Below, piece after piece: positions 34,770 through 43,802 of a DNA stretch of 64,000 nucleotides. Both the position numbers and the translations under genes were made by a program. The first letter of the stretch is position 1. The number at the start of each line of letters is the position of its first letter. The notes under the pieces were generated by a model, which saw nothing but the letters and a program-made list of their open reading frames with translations, ran no database searches and was not told the origin of the DNA. Source of the stretch: an uncultured Desulfosarcina sp. (lineage in GTDB: Bacteria; Desulfobacterota; Desulfobacteria; Desulfobacterales; Desulfosarcinaceae); NCBI RefSeq assembly GCF_963668215.1, contig NZ_OY764190.1, positions 2,852,001 through 2,916,000 on the forward strand. The letters are read 5' to 3'.

Positions 34770-36441
34770 CCTGATCTCGGCCGTCGGCCTTGGCCCGGTA
34801 AAGGGCATCGTCGGCCCGCTTGAGGATCGTTTCCACACTTTTATCGTCCTCCTGACAAACCGCCACCCCCATGCTGATCGTCATCGAGAATTCCTCGCCG
34901 TCATTGTTGAATGTGACCCGGCGAATCGTCTGGCGGATCCGCTCGGCCATCTCCATGGCGCCGTCGATTTCGGTGTTGGGAAGAACGACAACAAACTCCT
35001 CGCCCCCGTACCGTCCGACATGATCGCACGCCCGCACCGATTCGACCATCGCCTTGGCAATGCTGCGCAGGACGGAATCGCCGGCAAGATGGCCGTAAGT
35101 ATCGTTGACCTCTTTGAAATGGTCGAGGTCCGCGATCAGCACGGAAAAGGGGATCCCGTAGCGTTGGGTTCGGATGAACTCCATGTCGAACAGGTCCATC
35201 ACATGCTTGCGGTTGAATATCCCGGTAAGGCTGTCCGTGATGGAAATCCGGTGCAGTTCGCGGTTTTTCTCGATCAGGGCCTCGTGGGCCTGGGAGATCT
35301 CCTCCTGCCCGCGCCGCAAACTGGCCACCATGTGGTTGAACACCTGGGTCAGGTAGCTCACTTCGGTGTTGCCGTGGACGGGCAGATCCACTTTCAGATC
35401 GCCCGAGGCGACCTTGCCCGCTTCGCCGCTGAGACGCTGCAGCGGTTTTACGATGCTATGGCCCAGCAGATAGGCGAACAGGCCCATGGCCATCAGCAGA
35501 ACGCATACAATCAGAATGGTCCACGTACCCAGCCGGACGATATCGGCATAGGCCCCCGATTTTTCCATCTCCGCAACCACCGCCCAGTCGGTTGACGGGA
35601 TAATGGCGCCCAACCCCACCACCGTTTGACCGCGGTGGCTGTCATACTCGACCGGCAGCCGGGAAAAACCGGTGCCCGTGGTCAGCGTTTTTGCTGCCAG
35701 AACGGATCGCGACGATCTGTCGAAGCTTGAGGCGGAAGTTGCGATGAGGTTCCCCTTGGCATCGGTCAGATAAATTTCATCGGCGTTTCCGGAGGCCTTG
35801 CGTTTGAGAATGTTCACCAGGGAGGCCAGGTCGGTCTTGGTGGCCAGGATGCCGAGCCGTTTATTGTCCGGGGATTTGATTTCCTCGGCCAGGACAACCA
35901 CCCGCCTTTTGAGCGAGGGGTCCCAATAGGGCGTTCCGATGACCGGTTTTCCCTCTTCCAGCTGCTGGAACCATTGATCCGGCAGATTGACGACGGGGGT
36001 TTCGGTCCCGCTGCTGACAAGGGATTCTCCGATCATGTTCACCAGGATCAGTTCGGGATAATCGGTAAATTTCTGGCGGACCGATTGCAGGTAGGCTTTG
36101 ACCCGATCCAGGGCGACGAGCCGCTCGATATTGTCCTGCTGTTTCCCCAATACCCGCTGGAGGTTTTCGGAAACGATATAGGAACTGGAAAAGACTTTCA
36201 GATCGTAAAGTCTCGCTTTAAGCCAGAATTCCACTTCCCCGGCAGTCTGGGTTGTCGTGTTGTACAGTTCATTGGCGATTTTGTTCCGGAGAAGTTTCCG
36301 GTTCTGGACATAGGAGAGAATGCCCAGGGTAAGGGAAGGAATAATCGTGGCCAGCAAGGCAAAAAAGATGATTTTGGTCTTGATGCTTTGCAGCCCGGAA
36401 ACCTGGATAAAGGGTGTGTTTTGTTGTCCGTCGGTTTCCAA
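34756..36441 (-). CDS. Cache-HAMP-GGDEF diguanylate cyclase
   Basis: 561 residues. A first membrane segment (KIIFFALLATIIPSLTLGIL), a long periplasmic Cache-type sensor region (~50-300), a second membrane segment (WTILIVCVLLMAMGLFAYLL), HAMP (KPLQRLSGEAGKVASGDL), a coiled linker, and GGDEF starting SITDSLTGIFNRKHVMDLF. The active site is GGEEF and the inhibitory RACD sits five residues before it, so both activity and feedback are expected. Cache domains usually bind small molecules such as amino acids or carboxylates. A TTGACA promoter lies about 110 bases upstream. Confidence 0.92.
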   Translation of the reverse strand: METDGQQNTPFIQVSGLQSIKTKIIFFALLATIIPSLTLGILSYVQNRKLLRNKIANELYNTTTQTAGEVEFWLKARLYDLKVFSSSYIVSENLQRVLGKQQDNIERLVALDRVKAYLQSVRQKFTDYPELILVNMIGESLVSSGTETPVVNLPDQWFQQLEEGKPVIGTPYWDPSLKRRVVVLAEEIKSPDNKRLGILATKTDLASLVNILKRKASGNADEIYLTDAKGNLIATSASSFDRSSRSVLAAKTLTTGTGFSRLPVEYDSHRGQTVVGLGAIIPSTDWAVVAEMEKSGAYADIVRLGTWTILIVCVLLMAMGLFAYLLGHSIVKPLQRLSGEAGKVASGDLKVDLPVHGNTEVSYLTQVFNHMVASLRRGQEEISQAHEALIEKNRELHRISITDSLTGIFNRKHVMDLFDMEFIRTQRYGIPFSVLIADLDHFKEVNDTYGHLAGDSVLRSIAKAMVESVRACDHVGRYGGEEFVVVLPNTEIDGAMEMAERIRQTIRRVTFNNDGEEFSMTISMGVAVCQEDDKSVETILKRADDALYRAKADGRDQVIGP

Positions 36442-36548
36442 AAACCACCTCGTCCCGAAAGGCCGAAGAATTTTTATAGTTGGCTGTCATCATGCCGAGA
36501 GAGGCACGATCCATCGGTGATGGAAAGGCCGGGAGATACGGCAGGCAG

Positions 36549-36577
36549 AATATGACAGTCGAATTCGCCCTTGTCAA
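36549..36577 (-). promoter_or_regulatory. Candidate promoter of the Cache-GGDEF gene
   Basis: On the minus strand, perfect TTGACA (36577-36572), a 17-base spacer, and CATATT (36554-36549), about 108 bases before the start at 36441. Next to it, CCGGGAG (36578-36584) and CTCCCGG (36594-36600) form a hairpin after the tamA gene that may end its transcript. Confidence 0.45.
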
Positions 36578-36680
36578 CCGGGAGATTATTGAACTCCCGG
36601 ACCGACACTGCATCCGGCCGGCAAAGAGAAGAAAGGACCGCGAGAAAAAATCAAGGCGCGGAACCCGACTTTTCCGGTGG

Positions 36681-39506
36681 TCAGAAACTGTATCCGATGG
36701 ATACGTGCAACCGTCCGGCCGACTCGTCCTCCTCCCGGTCCAGTTTATAGCCGTAGAGCAGACCTATGGGGCCGATGGGCGTAATGTAGCGCAGGCCCAG
36801 GCCGACGGATGACCGCCAGCTGTCCGACCCGAAATCCTCCTGGGTTTCCCTGACGGTGCCCGTATCGAAAAAGGCCGTCAGTTCAAAATTGTAGCCCAGA
36901 TCGATGCGCGCCTCCAGGCTGCCGACCATGGCCAACTGTCCACCCAAGGGGTCCCCGTCTTCATTGAAGCGCAGCAGGTTTTCGCTGTACCCGCGCACGT
37001 CCTGGATGCCGCCCAGGAAGAACAACTGGTCGTCGGGGACGATGCCGGTGTCCGAATAGGAAGCGACCTTGCCGAAACGGGCCAGGCTGGCGAAGGTGAG
37101 CCGCTCGATGGGCGTCAGGTAATAGCGCGTGTCGAACTGGTAGCGTATGAAATCGTCCAGTTGATTCTGGACCCCCTTGGAAAGGTCCACGCTCAAGGAG
37201 GACAAAAGGCCCTTTTTGGGCCGCACGAAATCGTCCCGAGTGTCGTAACGGACATAAGGCGTGGTTACGAAAATGGTGCGCGCATCTTCATCGGTTTCGA
37301 CGGTGGAGGAATGGTCTTCGACACTGAACTGGTCCTTTTTTTCCAGAGAAAAGGTAAGGGCGGTGGTCAGGTGTTTGCCCCAGTCCTTTCCGAAGGTCAG
37401 CGATCCGCCGCTGGTGCGAGTGCCGAAGGGTTGGTTGAATTCGGTCAGTTCCTCATGATAGGCGCCGAGGGTCGCCGTGATATGGGTTCCGAACAGTCGC
37501 GGCTCGGTCAGGCGGGTTTCCACCTTGAAGCCGGTTTCGCTGACCTCGCCGCCGGCCCACAGGTCCTTGGCCAGTCCGAAAAGGTTGCGGTCGCCGACTT
37601 TGGTTTTGCCGTAAAAGCCGCTGTCCGATTCGTAGCCGACACTGAGTTCGGCATAATAGGGCTCGGCTTCCTCGATCTCCACGATCTGAGTGACCGTTTC
37701 CGCCTTTTCCTTGAGCCCGATGGTACGATAGTTGACATCGTGGAAGACGGACAGGTCCCTGAGACTGCGCTGACCGTCGTTCAGGGCCTGCAAAGAGAGC
37801 GGGGCGCCGGGCTCATGGGCCAGCTCGCGCCGGATGATGCGCTCCTTGGTTTTCAGATTGCCGGAAATGAAAATCCCGCCCAGGGTGACCAGCGGACCGG
37901 GATCGACCGTGTATTCAACGGCTGCCTGGCTTTTGTCCGCATTGAACGCAGCCTTGGCCGCGACCGTCACATAAGGGCGCCCTTTTTCGGAAACCAGGCT
38001 GGCGATGGTTTGCTTGTCGGCCTCCAGGGCCGATTGGCGAAACGGCCCCCCCACTTTGTGGGCCAACCGGGTTTTGATCTTCTCTTCTGAGAGCCCTTCA
38101 ACCGTGAGTCCCTCGAGCGTGATCGCTTCCACCCGCGTGCGGGGGCCTTCGTTGATCTCTACATTCACTTTGGCCCGGGTTTTGTCCGCGTTGAGATCGG
38201 CCTCGGCGTTGACGTCCTCTTCCTGAAATCCTTCCCGTATGTAAAGGGTGCGCACCGCGAAAACGTCTTCTTCCAGCGTTTCGGGCACATAGGCACCATC
38301 ATGCAGCAAGCTGGGGGGGCGGGTGAGCATCTGTTTTTCGATCTTTTTTTCTTCAATGAAGTGGTTGCCGCCGATGTGGACGCTTTCGACTTTTGTTTGC
38401 GGACCCTCGTGAATGACAAATTGCAGCAAGGTGGTGGGAAGCGGGGCGTCTGGCGCCGGATTTTGTTCAACCTCCACGCGGGCCTCGAGAAATCCATCCT
38501 CATGATAGCGCTGTTTGATGTTCGATACGGTTTTTCTGGCGCCTTTGTTTCCGCGGTTGCCAATGCTGTAGATGGCCACATCCTTTTGCAGGGTAAACTT
38601 CCAGAATCGATGGTGGCCTGCAAAGGATACCTTGTACCGGGGGCCTTCGTCGATGCGAACCATGACATCCACATGGCGACCGTCCTCGGCCAGCGCCGTG
38701 CGGTAGGATAGCGCGGCATCGGCGAAGCCTTTGCGCCGATAATAGGCCAGCAGGCTGTCCATGTCTTTCTTCAGCCAATATTCGCTGAACCGGCCGGCGG
38801 GCCAGAGTGCGGTTCGCCAAATCCGCATGTGCAGCTTCAACATGGTTTCGGACAGCCCCCGGCGGCCTTCGAAGGTCAACCTGCCCAGCCGATAATGGGG
38901 GCCTTTGGTGATATCGACGACGATCACTGCGTTTTCGCCCTCGTCATGGGGCAGGGCCGCGACCGACACTTTAGGGTTGATGTAGCCCGCTCTTTTGTAG
39001 CGCTTGACGACAGCCTTTTCCTGCTCGGAAAGATCCGGCTTCGTGTAAGGGTCGCCGGGATAGAGGGTCATCTGGTTGAGGATCTCGGCCTCGAAAATGG
39101 GTTCGTTGCCGTGAATGCGGATATCTTCGATATATTGGTGGGGAGTCAGGGTATATACCAGGACCTCGCCGGCGGGGGTCGTGCGCGAATCCACATCGAT
39201 GGCGGCGAACCGGTTGGAAAGACGCAGGGCGTCGATGGACGTCTGGATGGCGTCCTGGGTGAGGGAATTGCCTGTTTTAATGGCAATTAGCTGGCGGGCC
39301 AGGGCCTCGTTGTCGCCGATCCTGTCCGGTGGGGCCTTGACGATGACCTGGATTCCAGCCACAACCATGCCGGCGCCAGCGGTATCTTGGGAATGAACCG
39401 ACGCCAATGCGTCTTGCGCAGCAGGAGCGGGGAGAGCGTACAGCAGTATCGCGGCGAACACCGCCCACCACCAAGAAATCCGGATTTTGCCTGGCTTTCG
39501 GTCCAT
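36681..39506 (-). CDS. tamA: Outer-membrane Omp85-family protein, TamA-like
   Basis: 941 residues. Signal peptide with WWAVFAAILLYALPAPAAQ, a long periplasmic part made of several POTRA repeats (for example LTFEGRRGLSETML, VESVHIGGNHFIEEKKIEKQ, VEAITLEGLTVEGLSEEKI, LGGIFISGNLKTKERIIRRE), and a C-terminal barrel ending in phenylalanine (HVSIGYSF). It inserts proteins or moves lipids at the outer membrane with TamB. More POTRA repeats than the three of E. coli TamA. ATG at 39506 is chosen because AGGTG lies nine bases upstream, overlapping the tamB stop; a GTG at 39518 would sit on that site. Confidence 0.9.
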   Translation of the reverse strand: MDRKPGKIRISWWWAVFAAILLYALPAPAAQDALASVHSQDTAGAGMVVAGIQVIVKAPPDRIGDNEALARQLIAIKTGNSLTQDAIQTSIDALRLSNRFAAIDVDSRTTPAGEVLVYTLTPHQYIEDIRIHGNEPIFEAEILNQMTLYPGDPYTKPDLSEQEKAVVKRYKRAGYINPKVSVAALPHDEGENAVIVVDITKGPHYRLGRLTFEGRRGLSETMLKLHMRIWRTALWPAGRFSEYWLKKDMDSLLAYYRRKGFADAALSYRTALAEDGRHVDVMVRIDEGPRYKVSFAGHHRFWKFTLQKDVAIYSIGNRGNKGARKTVSNIKQRYHEDGFLEARVEVEQNPAPDAPLPTTLLQFVIHEGPQTKVESVHIGGNHFIEEKKIEKQMLTRPPSLLHDGAYVPETLEEDVFAVRTLYIREGFQEEDVNAEADLNADKTRAKVNVEINEGPRTRVEAITLEGLTVEGLSEEKIKTRLAHKVGGPFRQSALEADKQTIASLVSEKGRPYVTVAAKAAFNADKSQAAVEYTVDPGPLVTLGGIFISGNLKTKERIIRRELAHEPGAPLSLQALNDGQRSLRDLSVFHDVNYRTIGLKEKAETVTQIVEIEEAEPYYAELSVGYESDSGFYGKTKVGDRNLFGLAKDLWAGGEVSETGFKVETRLTEPRLFGTHITATLGAYHEELTEFNQPFGTRTSGGSLTFGKDWGKHLTTALTFSLEKKDQFSVEDHSSTVETDEDARTIFVTTPYVRYDTRDDFVRPKKGLLSSLSVDLSKGVQNQLDDFIRYQFDTRYYLTPIERLTFASLARFGKVASYSDTGIVPDDQLFFLGGIQDVRGYSENLLRFNEDGDPLGGQLAMVGSLEARIDLGYNFELTAFFDTGTVRETQEDFGSDSWRSSVGLGLRYITPIGPIGLLYGYKLDREEDESAGRLHVSIGYSF

Positions 39507-39514
39507 TTCCGGTT

Positions 39515-42500
39515 TCACCTGAATTCGATGCGGAAGGTCAACTCCGATCCGTAAACGCCGTCGTTGCCCTGAAAGCCGCTGATCAAGATGTTTTCCAGCA
39601 GCTTGTATTCGGATATGGCCTGCTGGACGATTTCGCCGCCCTTGGATTCCACGGCGTACTTGACGGTCATGCGGTCGGACAGGTGTTTTCCCACGGTGAC
39701 CTTCACCCCGTTTTCCTCATCGTCGTCGTCACCGGTCTCCTCCACTTCCAGGATATCCACCCCGGTGTGCTTCTTGATATCCTCGCCAAAGGTGCTGGCG
39801 ATCATTTCCGCCATGATCTGTGCGTTGCTGCTCTTGGTGCCGCCTTCGCCGTTTCTCAGCTCGTCGCTGGTCCGGCCCAAAAGAATCAGGGAGAGAATAT
39901 CCGCGTCGGTCTCGGTGGGGTCGGAGGTCATTTTAAGTTCCAGGTTGTCCGGCGGCCCCTTGATGGACAACGTGATCGTCCAGCTGCGGATCGTGGCTTC
40001 GCTGGTGATGTCGATCTCGGCTTCGGTTTTGTACGGATTGACGAAATCGATTACGCCTTTGGTCACCTCAAAATTCTTTTTCTGGAAGGTGACGGTCCCC
40101 TCCTTGACCTGAGCCCGGCCGCTGACAACGGGGCGGGCCAGGGTCCCGCCGAGATTGAGGTCCGGGCTGATTTCGAGATCGGCCAGGTTGTTTTGCACGG
40201 TCAGGGGTTGCCGGCTGCCGATGTCGATGTCCAGATTGACCGTTTTAAAATAGGGAATGGACAGGGGTGCGGACTCCGGATGGACCTCGCGCTCGCGCGT
40301 GGTGGCCAGTTTGAGCGGGCTGATTTTGACGTCTTTGTAATAGACGCCTTCCAGAATCAGAATTTTTCCGCTGGCCTCGGCAACCCCGTTCTGGCCAGCG
40401 ATGTCGATATCCGAGTTGAGCAAAAGGGACAGTGTGTCGGGAACTTCCAGGGGAAGGGCCTTGGCCTTGATCGCCAGTTTGACGTCCGTTGGCGAGAACT
40501 TTTCATGGCCGATGGTTCCGTCAACGCCGAAGGAGCCGGTATCCAGGAAACCGCCAACGTCTCGAAACCGGATCGTGTCGCCTGAAACCTCAATATGGCC
40601 GTTCAAATCGTGAAGTTTCTGGGCCAGGCCGGGAATCTCCATGGCGATGGCGTCAAGGTCGATGCGACCGTCGACCGCCGGTGCCAGTGCGGTGCCGGAC
40701 ACCCTGCCGTTAATGGCTATGCTGCCGGCGGCGTCTACCAGGTCGGGAACGAAGGCGCCGGCCGCGGCAATGGGCAGATGCCCGTCGATTTGCATGTTCA
40801 GGCTGCCGTTCAGGCTGGCTTCGCCTTTCAGGGAAAGGTCCCCGGTGGATAGAAGACGCATATCGAATTCGGGGATGGAAAGGGTGCCGTCTTCCAGGCT
40901 CATGCGCAGCCGGTCGGCCTCGACCAAAGATATTTCACGTGAAAAAAGATGCAGGGCGTCAATGGCCACGTTCGCCTTGAGATGGGGCGCATCGTGAATG
41001 TTGCCGGCTGCGCTGATCCGGCCGGAGAGGTTGCCGCTGAGGTTTTCAAAACCGGCAGCTTTGAAATAGGCGGCCGTCTCGGTCTGGTCGAAAAGAAGAT
41101 CGGCTTGAAAATCCCCCTGCCGTAAATCGCAGGCCGCATCCAACCCGAAGCCGATATCGCCCCAGGCTGTGGCCCGCATGTCGCTAAGGCCAAAATCAAG
41201 GTGCATGTCGTGCATGGCCGCGCCATTGCCGGTGATGTCGGCAAGGGTTAACTTGCCGCTTACGTCCGGGTTTTCGAGGGTTCCGCGGGCCGTGGCCGTG
41301 GCGCTCAGCCTGCCGCCGATGGAGGCCTGGCCATTAAGGGCGCCGATATCGGTAAGATCGATGCCGTCTGCGTTCAGTCGGATGTCCAGGGTACGGTCCA
41401 TTCCCACCCAGCCGTCCACGTCGATGGTACCCGTGGACGCGATTTGCGTTGCAAGCCGGTCAATCCAAAGCTTGTCCGGATCAAGGCGGCCGTCCAGGGA
41501 AAGCGCCTCAATAGATTGGCCGCCAGCCGTGATTTGCTTGCCTTCAAGGGTGATGGTCCCCCGGGGAGCGCCGAGGCTTCCGTCCAGCGACGCCCGCAGG
41601 GTGAAATCGCCCTTGGCCAGATCGGTAAAGATTTCCGGATCGAGGTGGTCGGAAGAAAGATCGACGGTGAACGACGGGTCATCCATGGGCTGGGTGGTGC
41701 CGGGGAGCAAGAGCTGCATGTCGCCATGGGCCGAGAGGGTGGAATCCTGATTGGCCAGTTTCAGCCGCTGAATATGAAGCGTGCCATTGTCCCAGACCAG
41801 ATGGGTGTCAAGATCGCCGATGGCAATGCCCTGGCGGGCCAGGGAGGTCGCCTTGAGGGTGAGGTCTCCCTGCAGCGCCTTCAGAGGGCCATTGATAGCC
41901 AGCCGCCCATTCAAGGTGCCATCCACGGGCAGCGCCGCAGGCACAAAATCGGCGGCTGAAATGGTGGTGAACGCGAACACCGCTTCGGTGGTGGTATCCG
42001 GATCGATCCGAAAATTGCCGGGCTGAAGGCGCAAACGGCCGCTGCCCTGAATATGGGATTGGTTGTTGTGCAGGGTCAGGGTGGTAAGATTCAAGTGGCC
42101 TTCGGGATCCATGTCGGCTTCAAGATTCAAATCGCCCAGGGCACAAGCGCCGGTATTGAGGTCGGCGGCCAAAAGGTTCAGCGCCAATTGGGGCCGGTCA
42201 AGGGATCCTTGGGCATGCACGGTGGCATCGATGCTGCCCCTGGCCCCTTCGACACCGGCAAGGGCCAGAACCGGTGCGAGATCCGTGGCATCGACCTTGA
42301 GGTCGGCGAGCAGGTTCTTGGCCTGAATACCAAAACTCCCCGTGCCGGCCAGGTTCAATCCTTGGGTGGCGGCAGCCAATCGATCGATGATCGCCGTTCC
42401 CTGTTCCAGGCGTGCCGTCAGGTTCAGGCTGGCATCCATGGGCCGGATTGCCGTTTTGGGGGCAGACAGGTGCTTCCCTTTCGCATCGAGGGTCAGCCGG

Positions 42501-43735
42501 GCAGCCATCGCCGACGGGTCGGTCCCCGTGCCTTCGAGGTGCGCCTTGCCTTCGAGGGCGCCGCCGATTTCAGCCTGTGGTCCGACCCACGGCGCCAGCT
42601 CCGGAATATCGAAATCCAGATCGAGGGTATAAGCCAGGGCATTCACGTCGGCCGGTGGGGTAAGAAGGTCCGATGGAAACGCGTCCTTTAGATTTACCGT
42701 CGCGTCAAGGCCGATGGTGCCGCCGGCAAGTTCGATTGCGGCGTCGCTGATGGTGGCCAGGCGGTCTTCAAGGTTCAGCAACAGCCGCATCTGATACACC
42801 TGCCTGCCGGCCAGAAGGCCCTGATCCATTTTCAGAGCCAGCTTGGCCGCTGGGTTGGCCACGGGGCCTTTGAAGGTCAGGCCAGCCTTGATCCTGCCGC
42901 TGTAATCGCCGGAAACCGCCAAGACATTTGCGATCTCGGCAAGCTCGCTCTGGATATCGAGCGATGCGTCCACCACCGGCTGGGCGGTCAGTGCCGTTGC
43001 GGTGCCTTGAAGATTCGCCGTGGTGTTGCCGGTGACGATGCGAAAGGTTGGCAACTCCAGTCGGTCGCCATCCATCAGCGCCTTGATGGCGAGGTGCGTT
43101 TGCGGCAAGCAAAGAGCCGTTGACTGGTAGTCGATGCGGGGCGCGTCTAACGAGAGTTCGGCCTGTTTTGCGCCGAGATTGCCGGCACCGAGAAGGGAAA
43201 GGCCGTCCAATCGAACCTCGATACCGCCATCGGCCATTTTGAAAGAGAGGCGGCCGCTGGAGAGGTGCAACGCGTCGCAGACGATATTGACCGGCAGGCC
43301 GCTGCCGTCTTCCGGGGGAGCCGTGGCATTTTTTTCGGAATCGGAAACCGCAACCGCGGCCATCAGATTCAGCCCCGCAACCTTGTCCTGGATCAGGTCC
43401 GCCCAGGGGGATTTAAGGTCAATATTCGTGATGTGGACTTCCCGGCTCAGGAGCGGCAACCAGCGCAGGGTGATGGAAAAACGGTCAAAACCAGCCACCT
43501 TCGTTCCCTGCGGATCATATAAGGTCACCCCGGCCAGTTCAAGGCGCGGGGCGATCAACGACAGCCGGATGTCGTCGATGGTCACCGTGCCGGCTATCAC
43601 CGTGTCGATTCTGGATTGCAGCCAATAACGACCGGAACTGGAACCGATCCAGGTGGTCAGGCCGCTAAAGACGATCAAACATCCGACCACAAGGATCAAA
43701 ATGACGATCAGGATGGGCTTGCGTATTGCTTTCAT
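39515..43735 (-). CDS. tamB: Translocation and assembly module protein TamB (DUF490/AsmA-like)
   Basis: 1406 residues. One N-terminal membrane anchor (PILIVILILVVGCLIVFSGL), then a very long periplasmic beta-rich region with repeating AsmA-like elements, and the conserved C-terminal DUF490 domain (VSGRAQVKEGTVTFQKKNF, FVNPYKTEAEIDITSEATIR, SDPTETDADILSLILLGRTS, HTGVDILEVEETGDDDDEEN). TamB-type proteins form hydrophobic grooves that carry lipids between membranes. The gene overlaps the tamA translation start region. I see no clear ribosome site before its ATG, and the T-run of the gdhA terminator touches it. Confidence 0.92.
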   Translation of the reverse strand: MKAIRKPILIVILILVVGCLIVFSGLTTWIGSSSGRYWLQSRIDTVIAGTVTIDDIRLSLIAPRLELAGVTLYDPQGTKVAGFDRFSITLRWLPLLSREVHITNIDLKSPWADLIQDKVAGLNLMAAVAVSDSEKNATAPPEDGSGLPVNIVCDALHLSSGRLSFKMADGGIEVRLDGLSLLGAGNLGAKQAELSLDAPRIDYQSTALCLPQTHLAIKALMDGDRLELPTFRIVTGNTTANLQGTATALTAQPVVDASLDIQSELAEIANVLAVSGDYSGRIKAGLTFKGPVANPAAKLALKMDQGLLAGRQVYQMRLLLNLEDRLATISDAAIELAGGTIGLDATVNLKDAFPSDLLTPPADVNALAYTLDLDFDIPELAPWVGPQAEIGGALEGKAHLEGTGTDPSAMAARLTLDAKGKHLSAPKTAIRPMDASLNLTARLEQGTAIIDRLAAATQGLNLAGTGSFGIQAKNLLADLKVDATDLAPVLALAGVEGARGSIDATVHAQGSLDRPQLALNLLAADLNTGACALGDLNLEADMDPEGHLNLTTLTLHNNQSHIQGSGRLRLQPGNFRIDPDTTTEAVFAFTTISAADFVPAALPVDGTLNGRLAINGPLKALQGDLTLKATSLARQGIAIGDLDTHLVWDNGTLHIQRLKLANQDSTLSAHGDMQLLLPGTTQPMDDPSFTVDLSSDHLDPEIFTDLAKGDFTLRASLDGSLGAPRGTITLEGKQITAGGQSIEALSLDGRLDPDKLWIDRLATQIASTGTIDVDGWVGMDRTLDIRLNADGIDLTDIGALNGQASIGGRLSATATARGTLENPDVSGKLTLADITGNGAAMHDMHLDFGLSDMRATAWGDIGFGLDAACDLRQGDFQADLLFDQTETAAYFKAAGFENLSGNLSGRISAAGNIHDAPHLKANVAIDALHLFSREISLVEADRLRMSLEDGTLSIPEFDMRLLSTGDLSLKGEASLNGSLNMQIDGHLPIAAAGAFVPDLVDAAGSIAINGRVSGTALAPAVDGRIDLDAIAMEIPGLAQKLHDLNGHIEVSGDTIRFRDVGGFLDTGSFGVDGTIGHEKFSPTDVKLAIKAKALPLEVPDTLSLLLNSDIDIAGQNGVAEASGKILILEGVYYKDVKISPLKLATTREREVHPESAPLSIPYFKTVNLDIDIGSRQPLTVQNNLADLEISPDLNLGGTLARPVVSGRAQVKEGTVTFQKKNFEVTKGVIDFVNPYKTEAEIDITSEATIRSWTITLSIKGPPDNLELKMTSDPTETDADILSLILLGRTSDELRNGEGGTKSSNAQIMAEMIASTFGEDIKKHTGVDILEVEETGDDDDEENGVKVTVGKHLSDRMTVKYAVESKGGEIVQQAISEYKLLENILISGFQGNDGVYGSELTFRIEFR

Positions 43736-43737
43736 GA

Positions 43738-43783
43738 CAAAAAAAACCGCCTTCGGACAAATGGATCAATCGCAGAAGGCGGT
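43738..43783 (-). terminator. Rho-independent terminator of gdhA
   Basis: On the minus strand, ACCGCCTTC (43783-43775) pairs with GAAGGCGGT (43754-43746) and is followed by eight or nine T. It ends gdhA transcription, yet its T-run ends only three bases before the tamB start codon. Confidence 0.85.
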
Positions 43784-43802
43784 ACCGGTATAATAAAGGA
43801 CC